A stretch of DNA of 34,643 bases from Myxococcota bacterium (GCA_030066475.1 JASJBO010000098.1:1-34643); one strand, 5' to 3'. Shown: positions 16,501 to 24,423, counted from the stretch's first letter. Numbers and translations are program-made. Notes: generated from the sequence alone by a model not told the origin.

Positions 16501-16688
16501 TCGCCTTCACCAACCCCGTCTTCGTGGACCTCGCCGGCGACGGCTTCGACGCCCCGGGCATCCCGCCCCTCGGCGGCGGCGGCTCCGCCGCGAGCCGCCC
16601 GCCCTGGGAGCACCCCACCTACCGCGCCCAGGAGCTGCGCCACCACCTCCCCCTCCGCCTCTTCGACCCCCTCAACCCCCGCCGGTAA
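13533..16688 (+). CDS. Large exported PHP-type metallohydrolase (CehA/McbA-like)
   Basis: From this start the protein has 1051 residues: signal peptide (hydrophobic about 8-25, cleavage near VAGA-E), a long beta-rich region (about 30-560) with carboxypeptidase-regulatory-like strands (AFAGVALPEGRYQIELRAP), then a PHP domain (about 560-870). The metal-binding set is visible: DFHIHS (D565, H567, H569), GTDHD (H600), GTEVTT, NHLR (H687) and SDSHRN (D820, H822). The family is named after carbaryl hydrolase CehA, but members cleave varied or unknown esters and phosphates; no substrate is implied. A Cys-rich insert (about 706-732, ACNRCEND...CTC) lies inside the catalytic region. Five in-frame ATGs precede the signal peptide. 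I chose 13533 because it keeps a basic residue before the hydrophobic stretch; 13548 has the better ribosome site (GGAG, 7 bases) and 13509 is the longest option. It follows the Kunitz gene by 46 bases, probably in one transcript. Confidence 0.85.
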   Translation: MRSSSMTGCLVGLAFAALLGSAGVAGAELVAERITPDNAARHLFGGTDADGGIGDWYLSNGVVEAVIDHVGPQPDLPDGVTGPVLQSEAAPSGGTVVDLGLVGADNDQLNHFFTVGGLSASNFVVYDSISASVTETEAAVRVVGTVLGFALTPEELVLETLYVVREGEPFLTVLTTAENRGPFVAPFLGGFLDVMPWTTRALVPFTPLPGNGFRHAVLDIANPGLSLETPAWTVAPGNVGPADGVMDPATGARAGEVSYGLVPIRAIVDLDGDGPQPPTEFVVRKLFGPSGVEATAQGNLPVVGGLFAGNVLTYERRLYVGDRNDVASAANLFLPLVGERLGFATGTISGDVDALGAPDVVAAGIATRTGGPPIAELPDGSPTTHFRTDASGAFAGVALPEGRYQIELRAPERDPVLVSDVVVAPDADTVVAVPPLGATGTLVLRVREPGPLRRIPAKVTIAGLGDTPDPRFGREFDAIEVQPDGSEVDLRADTFGSALAQANFVYLPDGRGEVALRPGRYEVFASRGPEYSVARRVLRVRAGRGAKLDVVLERLVPTPDALSADFHIHSARSLDSSASPESRVVSFAAEGVDVMIGTDHDFVLDYGPAIASRGLGGQVASIVGTEVTTTVPNPPVFPDAVGHLNAWPLEARSAARKGGAIEDEFVAPNWIYSRLRGAGARVIQYNHLRAGVRGLGSIGFFNNIACNRCENDESLTCSADAQCPNDGGPRRCTCLGYRPDRPITAFPNDVLLDDDVTGDSGVPNPDGLRNIDFDVMEVANGLNIVGFLELRNDWFSLLNQAFQPTPSGPVPFLPATGVSDSHRNTLESAGYFRTYVLGSGDDPAALDRAAFDDAVRAGRMVATTGPWIELWARDAGDAAAGIGDTLVPESGTVRLALRVLASNWIPVDEVRVIANGAVVARFDAATEPAVRPAPARPWGRSDARVVRFDAEIELALETDAWLVVEAGARLDPLPEPDPFASRLVPGLIPFAFTNPVFVDLAGDGFDAPGIPPLGGGGSAASRPPWEHPTYRAQELRHHLPLRLFDPLNPRR

Positions 16689-16705
16689 GAACGGAAAAAA
16701 CAGAG

Positions 16706-16767
16706 ACGTTCGTCAAGCAAGTCAAGCAATCACCCGTGGGTGATTGCTTGACTTGCTTAACGAACGT
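16706..16767. repeat. 62-bp near-perfect palindromic intergenic element
   Basis: Two 30-base arms (16706-16735 and 16738-16767) are complementary except for one mismatch and are separated by GT. The left arm contains GTCAAGCAA twice in tandem (16712-16720, 16721-16729). The element is markedly richer in A and T than its surroundings. A run of six A lies 10 bases to the left (16695-16700), so it would look like an intrinsic terminator only on the minus strand, where no gene runs toward it. It could be a cruciform site, a REP-like mobile palindrome or a processing hairpin between two plus-strand genes. Confidence 0.9.
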
Positions 16768-16854
16768 CCCCCCGGCGCTGCCGTGCTCCACCGCGGCCGA
16801 GCCCCACCGCGCGACGCAGTGCCACGGCAACGACGCGTCGACTACATTCGCCTC

Positions 16855-19641
16855 GTGTCGACGCCCCCCGACGCGCCCGCCGACCGTGCGCCCGCTCCCT
16901 CCCGCTGGCGGCGCCGACTGCTCGTCGTCTTCACCATCGCGGTCGGCCTGCTCCTGGCACTGCGCGCCCTGCTGCCGCTCGCGATCGCCCAGGGCATCGG
17001 GATGGCCGCGTCCCGCCTGGCGGGGCTCGACGCCTCCGTGGAGGGCGTGCACCTGACGCTGTGGCGCGGCGAGCTCGCCATCGCGGGCCTCGCCGTGACG
17101 AAGCCGACGCCGCCCGACACGCCGCCCGGCGAGCCCGTGTTCGCGTGGCGCCGCGTCGCGGTCCGGCTCGGCTGGAAGGACCTGCTCGAGCGGCGCATCC
17201 ACCTGCGCGAGCTGCGGATCGAGGCACCCGTGGCGCGCCTGGCAAGCGACGCGGACGGCAACATCGACACGTTCGGTCTCGGGGCTGCGGGCGAGCAGGA
17301 GCCGCCCGCGCTGCCGTCCGAGCCGGAGCCCGAACCCTCGCCGCCCTGGACGGTGCGGGTCGACCGGCTCACTCTGCTCGAGCCCGACCTCCGCCTCGCC
17401 GACGCCGGCGGCGAGCTGGCCTTCCTGGGGCTCGACGCGCTCGTGCTGGCCGAGGTCGGGGTCGATGGCTCCCGCGTCACGCTCGCCGGGATCGAGCTCG
17501 CGAGCCCCGTCGTGCGGGTCCACGATCGCCTGCTGGCGACGCTGGCGGCCGAACCCGAGCCGGCAGCGCCGCCGCCACCCGACGAGCCCGCCGCACCGTG
17601 GAGCGTGCGGGTCGAGCGCTTCGCCCTGGCCAGCTCCGAGGTCAGCCTGGTCGATGCCGACGGGGAGGCCGCCGCCTTCTTCGGACTCGACTCGCTGGAC
17701 CTCACCGCCGTTCGGGTCGGCAGCAGCGGACTCGCGCTCGGCAACATCGCGGTCGGGCGCCCCGTCGTCCGCGTGAACCGAGACCTGCTCCTCGGCGGCG
17801 CGGAGCAGTCTCCGGCCGAGCCGGAGAGCGGCGCCCCGCCCGTCTCCGAAGCGGCGTCCGAGACCGCCGCAGCCCCCGAAGCCGCCGCGAGCGAGTACCG
17901 CATCGAACAGATCGGGCTCGATCGCGCCGAGTTCACCCTCCTCACCGCGCGCGGCCCGCTCGACCTGACGATCGCGCTGAGCGCGACCGAGGTGCGGCTG
18001 ACGCCCGGGGAGCGCTTTCCGATCCGTCTCGAGCTCGGCGTGGGAGAGGGGCGGCTGCTGCTCGTGGGCGAGCTCGGCCTCGATCCCGTCGCCCTCACGG
18101 CGCGGCTGCGGGGCGAGGCCCTCCCCGTTCCCCTGCTGCTGCTCACGGTCGTGACCGAGCTCGACGCCTGGCTGCAGAGCTGTCGCATCGACGGTGACCT
18201 GCAGATCGACCTTCACCTCGGTCTGGAGCGACCGGTCGTCCGCGTCGAGGGTGACGTGGCGTTCGCCGACGTTGCGCTGGCGGAGCCCGAGGCCGGCGAT
18301 CCGTCGCTCGGCTGGAAGCGGCTCGAGCTGGGGCTGCGCGACGTGTTCGTGCCGCTGGACGGAGCGTCGCCCATTCGCGTGGCGCTCGGACGCATCCGCT
18401 GGCTCGAGCCGAACGTCTCGTGGGTGCACCCGCCCGACGCGCTCGAGGCGCTGGCCGGCGGCGGATCGGCTCCGCCTCCGAGCGAGGAGCCGGAGCCGGA
18501 GCCCGCGGGCCCCGCGCCGGTCGACGTCGAGGTGGATGCCTTCGAGCTGCGCGGCGGCGCCCTGCGCTTCCGCGACCGCAGCGTCAACCCGTACTTCCAG
18601 ACCGGCGTGACCGGGCTCGACGCGCGCGCCCGCGGGATCACCTGGCCCGTGCTGCGCGCCAGCGACGTGTCGGTGAGCGCGCAGGTCGCGGGCGCGCCGG
18701 TCTCCGTGACGGGCTCGCTCGGACCCGGCGACGCCGCGCTCGAGGCGCGGATCGAGCGGCTCCCGCTGCCGCCCGTCAATCCCTACGCGACGCCCGCCGG
18801 CTACCGCCTGGAGGACGGCGCCCTCTCGCTCGAGACGAGCGCGAGCCTGCGCGGAGAGGCGATCGCCGTCGACAACGACATCACGCTCCACGAGCTCGAC
18901 GTCGAGACGTTCGAGAACGCCGATTTCGAGGGGCGCTTCGGTCTCTCGATCGACATGGCGCTCGCGCTGCTGCGCGGACCGGGCGGCGACATCGCGCTGC
19001 GCGTGCCGCTCGAGAGCACGTCGGCGGGGCTCGAGGCCGACGTGGCCGCGATCGTCGCTGCGGCGCTGCGCCAGGCCCTGATCGGGGCGCTGTCCTCGCC
19101 GCTCAAGATGATCGGCGCGGTGATCTCATCGGACGCCGAGGGCGGCGTGGGGATGGAGCCGTTCGCCGCCGTTGCGGGGAGCGCCAAGCTGTCGCCCGCC
19201 GGTGCCGAGCGGGTCGAGGGCCTGGCCCGCCTGCTCGCCGAGCGGCCCGAGCTCGGACTCGCGCTGGTCGGCGCGGCCGGCGAGGCCGACCGGCCGATCC
19301 TGGCCGAGCGCGCGCTCGAGCAGCGGGCGGCCGCCGGCGAGTCGCTGCCCGACGTGGGCGCGGGCTTCTTCGCGCGCCGCCGCATCGCGTCGGCGTTGTC
19401 GAGGCGGGCGAGCGGCGAGACCGCCGAGCTCGACCCCGCCGACCGGGCGCTGCTCGCACGCTACGTCGCCGCGACGGAAGTGCCCGAGGAGCGCCTGCGC
19501 GAGCTGGCGCAGCGCCGCGCCGAGCGACTGCGCGAACGGCTCGCGACCGAACACGGCGTTCGCGCCGAGCGCCTCGACGTGCGGGCCGAGCCCTTCGGGT
19601 CCCCCGGCGTGGTGATCCAGATCGTTCCGCGGTCGGGCTGA
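16855..19641 (+). CDS. AsmA-like/DUF748 envelope protein
   Basis: This is a 928-residue protein anchored by one N-terminal membrane helix (about residues 22-42, after a basic WRRR). The rest is periplasmic and rich in short amphipathic beta strands, as in the AsmA/DUF748 superfamily, whose larger members form lipid-transfer bridges between the membranes. Family-like landmarks are NPYATPAGYRLEDGALSL and SSPLKMIGAV, followed by an OmpA-like C-terminal segment (KLSPAGAERVEGLARLL, about 780-928). An internal unit starting W-x-V-R-V occurs at about residues 165 and 249, with a more diverged third copy near 348, separated by acidic Pro-rich linkers. The GTG at 16855 is chosen because it directly precedes the basic-hydrophobic anchor; GTG 16819 is in frame but adds an unlikely leader. 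No clear ribosome site is seen. Envelope lipid homeostasis is the likely role, by family. Confidence 0.85.
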   Translation: MSTPPDAPADRAPAPSRWRRRLLVVFTIAVGLLLALRALLPLAIAQGIGMAASRLAGLDASVEGVHLTLWRGELAIAGLAVTKPTPPDTPPGEPVFAWRRVAVRLGWKDLLERRIHLRELRIEAPVARLASDADGNIDTFGLGAAGEQEPPALPSEPEPEPSPPWTVRVDRLTLLEPDLRLADAGGELAFLGLDALVLAEVGVDGSRVTLAGIELASPVVRVHDRLLATLAAEPEPAAPPPPDEPAAPWSVRVERFALASSEVSLVDADGEAAAFFGLDSLDLTAVRVGSSGLALGNIAVGRPVVRVNRDLLLGGAEQSPAEPESGAPPVSEAASETAAAPEAAASEYRIEQIGLDRAEFTLLTARGPLDLTIALSATEVRLTPGERFPIRLELGVGEGRLLLVGELGLDPVALTARLRGEALPVPLLLLTVVTELDAWLQSCRIDGDLQIDLHLGLERPVVRVEGDVAFADVALAEPEAGDPSLGWKRLELGLRDVFVPLDGASPIRVALGRIRWLEPNVSWVHPPDALEALAGGGSAPPPSEEPEPEPAGPAPVDVEVDAFELRGGALRFRDRSVNPYFQTGVTGLDARARGITWPVLRASDVSVSAQVAGAPVSVTGSLGPGDAALEARIERLPLPPVNPYATPAGYRLEDGALSLETSASLRGEAIAVDNDITLHELDVETFENADFEGRFGLSIDMALALLRGPGGDIALRVPLESTSAGLEADVAAIVAAALRQALIGALSSPLKMIGAVISSDAEGGVGMEPFAAVAGSAKLSPAGAERVEGLARLLAERPELGLALVGAAGEADRPILAERALEQRAAAGESLPDVGAGFFARRRIASALSRRASGETAELDPADRALLARYVAATEVPEERLRELAQRRAERLRERLATEHGVRAERLDVRAEPFGSPGVVIQIVPRSG

Positions 19642-19644
19642 GCG

Positions 19645-19663
19645 CGGCGGCGTTCAGCCGCCG
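19645..19663. terminator. GC-rich hairpin at a convergent gene junction
   Basis: CGGCGGC (19645-19651) and GCCGCCG (19657-19663) are exact complements around GTTCA. The hairpin lies 4 bases after the DUF748 stop and spans the stop of the YjbQ gene. It could work on both strands, but there is no T-run, so an intrinsic terminator is only possible. Confidence 0.35.
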
Positions 19664-20076
19664 ACGTGCACCACGACCTCGCGCACGTGGCCCCGGCGCC
19701 GGTGCTCCCACAGGTAGATGCCCTGCCAGGTGCCGAGCGCCAGGCGGCCGTCGAGCACCGGAATCGAGAGCGAGGTGGCGGTGAGCGCCGCCTTGATGTG
19801 CGAGGGAATGTCGTCGGGTCCCTCGAGCACGTGGGTGTAGAGCGGGTCGTCCTCGGGCACCAGCCGGTCGAGCCAGGCCTCGAGGTCGCGCTTCGCGGAC
19901 GGGTCGGCGTTCTCCTGGATCGTCAGGCTCGCCGACGTGTGGCGGATGAACAGCGTGCAGAGCCCGGTGTCGAGCTCCGCGCGCTCCACGGCCGCCGCGA
20001 CCTCGCGCGTGATCTCGTGCAGGCCCTTGCCCTTGGACTGCACGCGCAGTCGGGTCGTGCGCGGGTCGGCCGCCAC
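19654..20076 (-). CDS. YjbQ/UPF0047 family protein
   Basis: This is a 140-residue cytoplasmic protein of the usual family length. The family blocks are all visible: HTSASLTIQENADP (H46), PLYTHVLEGPDDIPSHIKAAL (H82 and H93) and LALGTWQGIYLWEHR (H125). These conserved histidines are thought to bind a metal. YjbQ proteins have been reported to have weak thiamine-phosphate synthase activity, but the physiological role is not settled. The GTG at 20076 starts 3 bases after the stop of the NTF2-like gene, so it is the last gene of a three-gene minus-strand operon. No thiamine genes are nearby, so the context neither supports nor excludes that role. Confidence 0.93.
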   Translation of the reverse strand: MAADPRTTRLRVQSKGKGLHEITREVAAAVERAELDTGLCTLFIRHTSASLTIQENADPSAKRDLEAWLDRLVPEDDPLYTHVLEGPDDIPSHIKAALTATSLSIPVLDGRLALGTWQGIYLWEHRRRGHVREVVVHVGG

Positions 20077-20079
20077 GGC

Positions 20080-20553
20080 TCAGTCCTGCTGCTCCGCCCA
20101 CCAGCTCGCCGTCAGCCGCAGGCTGGGCGTGTCCTTGCGCGACTCGACCTCCTCATAGAGGCGGCGGTAGCCCGTCGACCGGATCCGCCAGGCGCCGTCC
20201 TGCTTGACGTACTCGTCCTCGTAGACGGCGGCGCCGCGGATCGTGATCTCGGAGCTGGTGTCGATCACCACGTCGTCGAGCGCCCAGATCCCGCGCGCGC
20301 TGGCGTCGCCGTCCAGCTCGATCTCGGGCTGGTGGACGCGGTGCGCCGTCACCATGTTGTGGGGACCGAGCGCCTTCACCAGGAACTCGAGGATCCGGTC
20401 GCGGCCCTCGAAGGCGTACCGGCCGTCCCCGTAGGCCGACGTGGCGTCGGGGGTGAGCGTCTCGGCCAGCTCGTCCCAGCGCTTCAGGTCGAGGCAGCGG
20501 AGGTAGCGGTACTTGAGCTGCTTGATCGCCTCGATCTCTTCCAGCACGGACAT
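20080..20553 (-). CDS. NTF2/SnoaL-like fold protein
   Basis: This is a 157-residue protein with the cone-shaped alpha+beta NTF2/SnoaL-like fold. The N-terminal helix EEIEAIKQLKYRYLRCLDL, then WDELAETLTPDATS, and AHRVHQPEIELDGDASARGIW match the SnoaL_4 subgroup that includes dehydratase- and steroid-isomerase-like enzymes. A His/Asp/Tyr pocket is possible (Y16, D22, H71, H74), but activity cannot be read from sequence. There is no signal peptide. It lies 19 bases after the lipoprotein gene and 3 bases before the YjbQ gene in the same operon. Confidence 0.85.
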   Translation of the reverse strand: MSVLEEIEAIKQLKYRYLRCLDLKRWDELAETLTPDATSAYGDGRYAFEGRDRILEFLVKALGPHNMVTAHRVHQPEIELDGDASARGIWALDDVVIDTSSEITIRGAAVYEDEYVKQDGAWRIRSTGYRRLYEEVESRKDTPSLRLTASWWAEQQD

Positions 20554-20572
20554 CGAGCTCTCCCGTCCGTGC

Positions 20573-21136
20573 TCAGCGGTCTTCGCCGACGCTCAGCATG
20601 ATCTGGGTGAACGAGTCGCTGCTCGCGATGCTGACGCCGGCGATGCGGTTGCCCTTGCGCAGGGTCAGCATGTGCTGTCCGCGATGGCTGCGCTCGGCCT
20701 CCACCTCCCAGCCCTGCTCGAGCATCGACTCCAGGTAGAACTCGAAGACGCGGTCCGACGGGTCGCCCGTGCGCAGGTTCACCACCATGCCGCCGCCGAC
20801 TGCTGCCATCCCCTGCTGCGGGGTGGCGTTCTCGTAGATCGGGACGTCGTCGGGGAAGTCGGCCGGCAGCTCGCCCTCTTCGGTGAACTCGGCCTCGAAG
20901 ACCTCGCCGTCGGGCGAGACGTGGCGCATGCGGCGCGGGGTGCGCTCCGGGGAATCGGGCGCGGCCGGGGCCGGGGCCGGCTCGGTGCTCCCGGTCTCCG
21001 CGGCAGCCGGCTCGGCGGGCGCCTCGGCGGCCGGCTCCGGCGGACGCGCCGGCACCGACTCACCGTCCTCGAAGCAGCCGAGCACGAGCAGGCCGAGCAG
21101 CGGGAGTGCGAGCGGGCGGAGAGCGGGAGGTCGCAT
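20573..21136 (-). CDS. Small lipoprotein with a C-terminal domain of unknown function
   Basis: This is a 187-residue protein with a lipoprotein signal: hydrophobic LPLLGLLVLG followed by C21, a good lipobox. A disordered Pro/Ala/Glu linker (about 25-75) reaches a small folded domain (about 78-187). That domain begins LPADFPDDVPIYENA, continues RVFEFYLESMLEQGWEVE and ends with strands (MLTLRKGN, FTQIMLSVGE). The pattern of a short D-V-P-x-Y entry and a helix ending G-W resembles small lipoproteins that I know only as uncharacterised. It is the first gene of the operon with the NTF2-like and YjbQ genes and is divergent from the DUF3604 lipoprotein, 100 bases away. Confidence 0.8.
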   Translation of the reverse strand: MRPPALRPLALPLLGLLVLGCFEDGESVPARPPEPAAEAPAEPAAAETGSTEPAPAPAAPDSPERTPRRMRHVSPDGEVFEAEFTEEGELPADFPDDVPIYENATPQQGMAAVGGGMVVNLRTGDPSDRVFEFYLESMLEQGWEVEAERSHRGQHMLTLRKGNRIAGVSIASSDSFTQIMLSVGEDR

Positions 21137-21236
21137 CGGAACGGACTCCTGTGAGGCGCCCGAGTCTACCGCAGGCGCGGTCCGCTGCGGCCGCCGGCTG
21201 GCGGCCGGATGCCGGCCGACTACCCTCGCTCGCCCG

Positions 21237-23159
21237 ATGCCGCCGTGCCGCGCCCTCGCCGTGCCCCTGTTGCTGATCGGGATCGCGTGCGACTCCGATC
21301 CGCCCCAGCCGGCGCCGCGTGCGGGCTCGCCGGGCGCGCGCTGGGACGTGGTCGAGGACCTGCGCGCCGACCTGGCCGCGCCGCGCCATCCGTCGGACGG
21401 CGGCGGTCGCGCCTGGCTGGTCGGTGCCGAGGGCGAGCGCCCCCGCGTCGAGGCGCGCTCGTCCCGGCCATGGCACTTCGCGTACGAGGTGGGACCGGAG
21501 GGGGTCGCCGAGGGGGGCGTGATCTACTTCAACGTCTCGCCTTTCTGGGGCTGGAGCGCGGTGCAGATGCGGTTCGCGGACGCGCCCGGCTACACCGAGG
21601 TGCGCACCGACGCGGAGGACGTCGAGCTGGACGCGCGCGTGCTCCAGCCGCAGCTGCTGGCGCTCGTGGTGCAGGGCCGCGCCCTGCGCGAGGGGGAGCG
21701 CATCGAGATCCTCTACGGCGTCGGCCGCGCGGGCGCGCGCGCCGACAAGTACGCGGAGCACGGCGAGCACTTCTGGTTCGCCGTCGACGGCGACGGCGAC
21801 GGGGTGCGCGAGCTGGTGGCGGACTCGCCCACGCTCGACGTGACGCCGGGCCCGCCGGCGATGCTGCTGCTCCACGGACCCAGCAGCGCGCGGCCCGGGG
21901 AGACGGTGCAGCTCACGCTGGCGGTGCTGGACACGCTCGGCAACGCGGGCATCCCGTTCCAGGGCACCGTGCAGCTCGAGGCGCCGGACGGTGTGCGCCT
22001 GCCGGAGCAGGTCGAGCTGCGGCCCGAGCAGCGCGGCCGCGTCCGCTTCCCGGTCGAGGCGGTCCAGCCCGGCCTCTACCGGATCGGGGCCGTGGCCTCG
22101 GACGAGCTCGCGGCCGAGAGCAACCCGCTGCTGGTGGCGCCCGACGCGCCGCGCCTGCTGTGGGGCGACCTGCACGGGCACTCGAACTACTCCGACGGCA
22201 CCGGGACGCCGACCGACTACTTCGAGTACGCGCGCGACGTGGCGGCGCTCGACGTCGTGTCGCTCACCGACCACGACCACTGGGGCATGCCGTTCCTCGA
22301 CCAGAGCGCCGAGCGCTGGGCCGAGATCGGGCGCGAGGCCGAGCGCTTCCACGACCCGCCCCGCTTCCTGACCCTGCACGGCTTCGAGTGGACCAGCTGG
22401 ATCCACGGGCATCGCCACGTGCTGTTCTTCGGCCGCGAGGCCGAGCTGTTGAGCTCGATCGACCCCGCCACCGACGAGCCCGCCGAGCTGTGGGACGCGC
22501 TGCGCGGACGCGACGCGATGACCCTCGCGCACCACTCCGCCGGTGGGCCGATCCCCACCGACTGGTCGGTGCCGCCCGACCCCGAGCTGGAGCCCGTGAC
22601 CGAGATCGTCTCGGTGCACGGCAGCAGCGAGGCGCCCGACTCGCCGCACGTGATCTACCAGTCGCTGTCCGGCAACTTCGTGCGCGACGTGCTGGCGAAG
22701 GGCTATCGGCTGGGCTTCGTCGGCAGCGGCGACACCCACGACGGACACCCCGGGCTCGGCCACCTGGTGGCGCCGAGCGGCGGACTGGCGGGCATCTGGA
22801 GCGAGACGCGCAGCCGCGCCGGCGTGCTCGAGGCGCTGCGCGCGCGGCGCGTCTACGCCACGAACGGCCCGCGCATCCTGCTCGAGGCGACGCTGGGCGG
22901 CCGCCCGATGGGCGCGCTGCTGCCCGGCGTGCCGGACGAGCCGCCCGAGCTGCTGGTGCGCGTCGCCGCCGTCGCTCCGCTCGATCGCCTCGACATCGTC
23001 CAGGGCGGCCGGGTGGTCGACTCGATCGACTGCCGCGGCGAGCGCGACCTCGAGCTGCGCTGGAAGGCCGACCGCCTCGTCCCCGGCGACCACCTCTACG
23101 TGCGCGCCGTGCAGCGCGGCGGCGGCGCCGCCTGGTCGAGCCCGTTCTTCGTGGAGTAG
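21237..23159 (+). CDS. Exported PHP/DUF3604-type metallohydrolase lipoprotein
   Basis: This is a 640-residue protein. A lipoprotein signal (LLLIGIAC, cleavage before C19) places it at the cell envelope. An N-terminal beta-rich part (about 30-300) includes an Ig-like stretch (PGETVQLTLAVLDTLG). The PHP/DUF3604 domain (about 305-560) shows GDLHGHSNYSDG (D311, H313, H315), LTDHDHWG (H346), LAHHSAGG (about H432/H433) and SGDTHDGHPG (D499, H501), a full metal-binding set. Related enzymes are uncharacterised or hydrolyse esters or phosphates. It is a second member of the PHP superfamily in this window, with a different N-terminal region from the protein at 13533. The ATG is the first codon of the lipoprotein signal. 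The amidohydrolase gene begins 65 bases downstream on the same strand, so the two may be co-transcribed. Confidence 0.88.
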   Translation: MPPCRALAVPLLLIGIACDSDPPQPAPRAGSPGARWDVVEDLRADLAAPRHPSDGGGRAWLVGAEGERPRVEARSSRPWHFAYEVGPEGVAEGGVIYFNVSPFWGWSAVQMRFADAPGYTEVRTDAEDVELDARVLQPQLLALVVQGRALREGERIEILYGVGRAGARADKYAEHGEHFWFAVDGDGDGVRELVADSPTLDVTPGPPAMLLLHGPSSARPGETVQLTLAVLDTLGNAGIPFQGTVQLEAPDGVRLPEQVELRPEQRGRVRFPVEAVQPGLYRIGAVASDELAAESNPLLVAPDAPRLLWGDLHGHSNYSDGTGTPTDYFEYARDVAALDVVSLTDHDHWGMPFLDQSAERWAEIGREAERFHDPPRFLTLHGFEWTSWIHGHRHVLFFGREAELLSSIDPATDEPAELWDALRGRDAMTLAHHSAGGPIPTDWSVPPDPELEPVTEIVSVHGSSEAPDSPHVIYQSLSGNFVRDVLAKGYRLGFVGSGDTHDGHPGLGHLVAPSGGLAGIWSETRSRAGVLEALRARRVYATNGPRILLEATLGGRPMGALLPGVPDEPPELLVRVAAVAPLDRLDIVQGGRVVDSIDCRGERDLELRWKADRLVPGDHLYVRAVQRGGGAAWSSPFFVE

Positions 23160-23215
23160 CTTCCCGCGACGGCGACTGGCAGAGCGAGGCAGGGGATGGA
23201 TCGACGGGCAACCCT

Positions 23216-23220
23216 GGAGG
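23216..23220 (+). promoter_or_regulatory. Shine-Dalgarno deciding the GTG start at 23225
   Basis: GGAGG lies 4 bases before GTG 23225. It is the best ribosome site near the amidohydrolase and favours this GTG over the in-frame GTG at 23246. Confidence 0.6.
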
Positions 23221-23224
23221 CCAC

Positions 23225-24244
23225 GTGCGTGCTCGGCCACGAAGCGTGACGCGCGAGGCCGCGTGGCTGGCTTCCGGCGAGGAGGAGGCCCTCGAGCCCG
23301 ACCTCCCGATCTGCGATCCGCACCACCATCACTGGGACCACCCCGAGCGGCCCTACCTGCTGCCCGAGCTGCTGGCGGACACGGCGCGGCACCGCATCGA
23401 GAAGACCGTCTTCGTGGAGTGCGGCTCGATGTACCGCGCCGACGGCCCCCCGGCGCTGCGGCCCGTCGGCGAGACGGAGTTCGTGCAGGGCCTGGCCGCC
23501 TGGAGCGCCAGCGGCGACTACGGACCGATGCGCGCCAACGCCGGCATCGTGGGCCACGCCGACCTGCTGCTGGGCGACCCCGTCCAGGAGGTGTTGGAGG
23601 CGCACGTCGCCGCCAGCCCGAACCGCTTCCGCGGTGTCCGCCACTCGGCGGCGTGGCATCCCGACGAGCGCATCCGGCGCTCGCACTCCGACCCGCCGCC
23701 GCACATGCTGCTGGAGCCCCGCTTCCGCGCGGGCTTCGCGCACCTCGCGCCCCTGGGCCTCTGCTTCGACGCCTGGCTCTTCCACACGCAGATCGACGAG
23801 CTCACCGACCTGGCCCGCGCTTTCGAGGGCACCACCATCGTGCTCGACCACGTGGGGGGGCCGCTCGGCATCGGGCCCTTCGAGGGCCGTCGCGACGAGG
23901 TGTTCGCGGGCTGGAAGCAGTCGATCGCCGCGCTCGCGCGCTGCCCCAACGTCGTCGTGAAGCTGGGCGGCCTGTGCATGCCGATTTGCGGCTTCGGCTG
24001 GCACAAGCGGGAGAAGCCCCCGTCGTCGGAGCAGCTCGCGGAGGCCCTGCGCCCCTGGCTGCTGCACTGCATCGAGTGCTTCGGCCCCGAGCGCTGCCTG
24101 TTCGAGAGCAACTTCCCGGTGGACAAGGCCTCGTGTTCGTACACCGTGCTGTGGAACGCCTTCAAGCGCGTGAGCCGCGGGCTCGCGGAGGGGGAGCGCG
24201 CCGCCCTGTTCCACGACACGGCCGTGCGGGTCTACCGCCTCTAG
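23225..24244 (+). CDS. Amidohydrolase-2 family metal-dependent hydrolase
   Basis: This is a 339-residue cytoplasmic TIM-barrel enzyme of the amidohydrolase_2 group, which includes L-fuconolactonase and pyrone- or muconolactone-type hydrolases. Visible landmarks are ICDPHHHHWDHP (D31 and H33-H36, the first metal-ligand block), FRGVRHSAAWHPD, TIVLDHVGGPLG (H in the barrel-end strand) and LFESNFPVDKAS with the conserved aspartate. Length agrees with the family. The substrate is probably a lactone or cyclic ester, but the sequence does not identify it. The GTG is chosen from GGAGG at 23216-23220. It follows the DUF3604 lipoprotein, and co-function is possible only as inference. Confidence 0.9.
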   Translation: MRARPRSVTREAAWLASGEEEALEPDLPICDPHHHHWDHPERPYLLPELLADTARHRIEKTVFVECGSMYRADGPPALRPVGETEFVQGLAAWSASGDYGPMRANAGIVGHADLLLGDPVQEVLEAHVAASPNRFRGVRHSAAWHPDERIRRSHSDPPPHMLLEPRFRAGFAHLAPLGLCFDAWLFHTQIDELTDLARAFEGTTIVLDHVGGPLGIGPFEGRRDEVFAGWKQSIAALARCPNVVVKLGGLCMPICGFGWHKREKPPSSEQLAEALRPWLLHCIECFGPERCLFESNFPVDKASCSYTVLWNAFKRVSRGLAEGERAALFHDTAVRVYRL

Positions 24245-24423
24245 CGGCGCCCGGCGACTGCGCCGGAGGCGCGGGTGCTCTGCCGGTCGAGCGCGCCCCC
24301 TGGGGAATTCGAGCCGAAAACGCCCGATTTCCAGCCCTCTGCAGGGGTGCTCCCCGCGGGCTTCCTGTCTCGTCTGAGGTAGCATCCCCGCGGCCAGCCA
24401 CCGCTGCAGGAGAGATCAGACCC

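Noticed and set aside
13137..16646. A 1169-codon open frame on the minus strand, opposite the PHP hydrolase and part of the Kunitz gene
   Set aside because: It is low-complexity, Arg/Val/His-rich and has no domain, while the plus-strand frames carry clear motifs. Long antisense frames are expected at this GC content.
16706..16767. The palindrome as an intrinsic terminator of the PHP hydrolase gene
   Set aside because: The run of six A is upstream on the plus strand; T-runs after the hairpin are absent on that strand.
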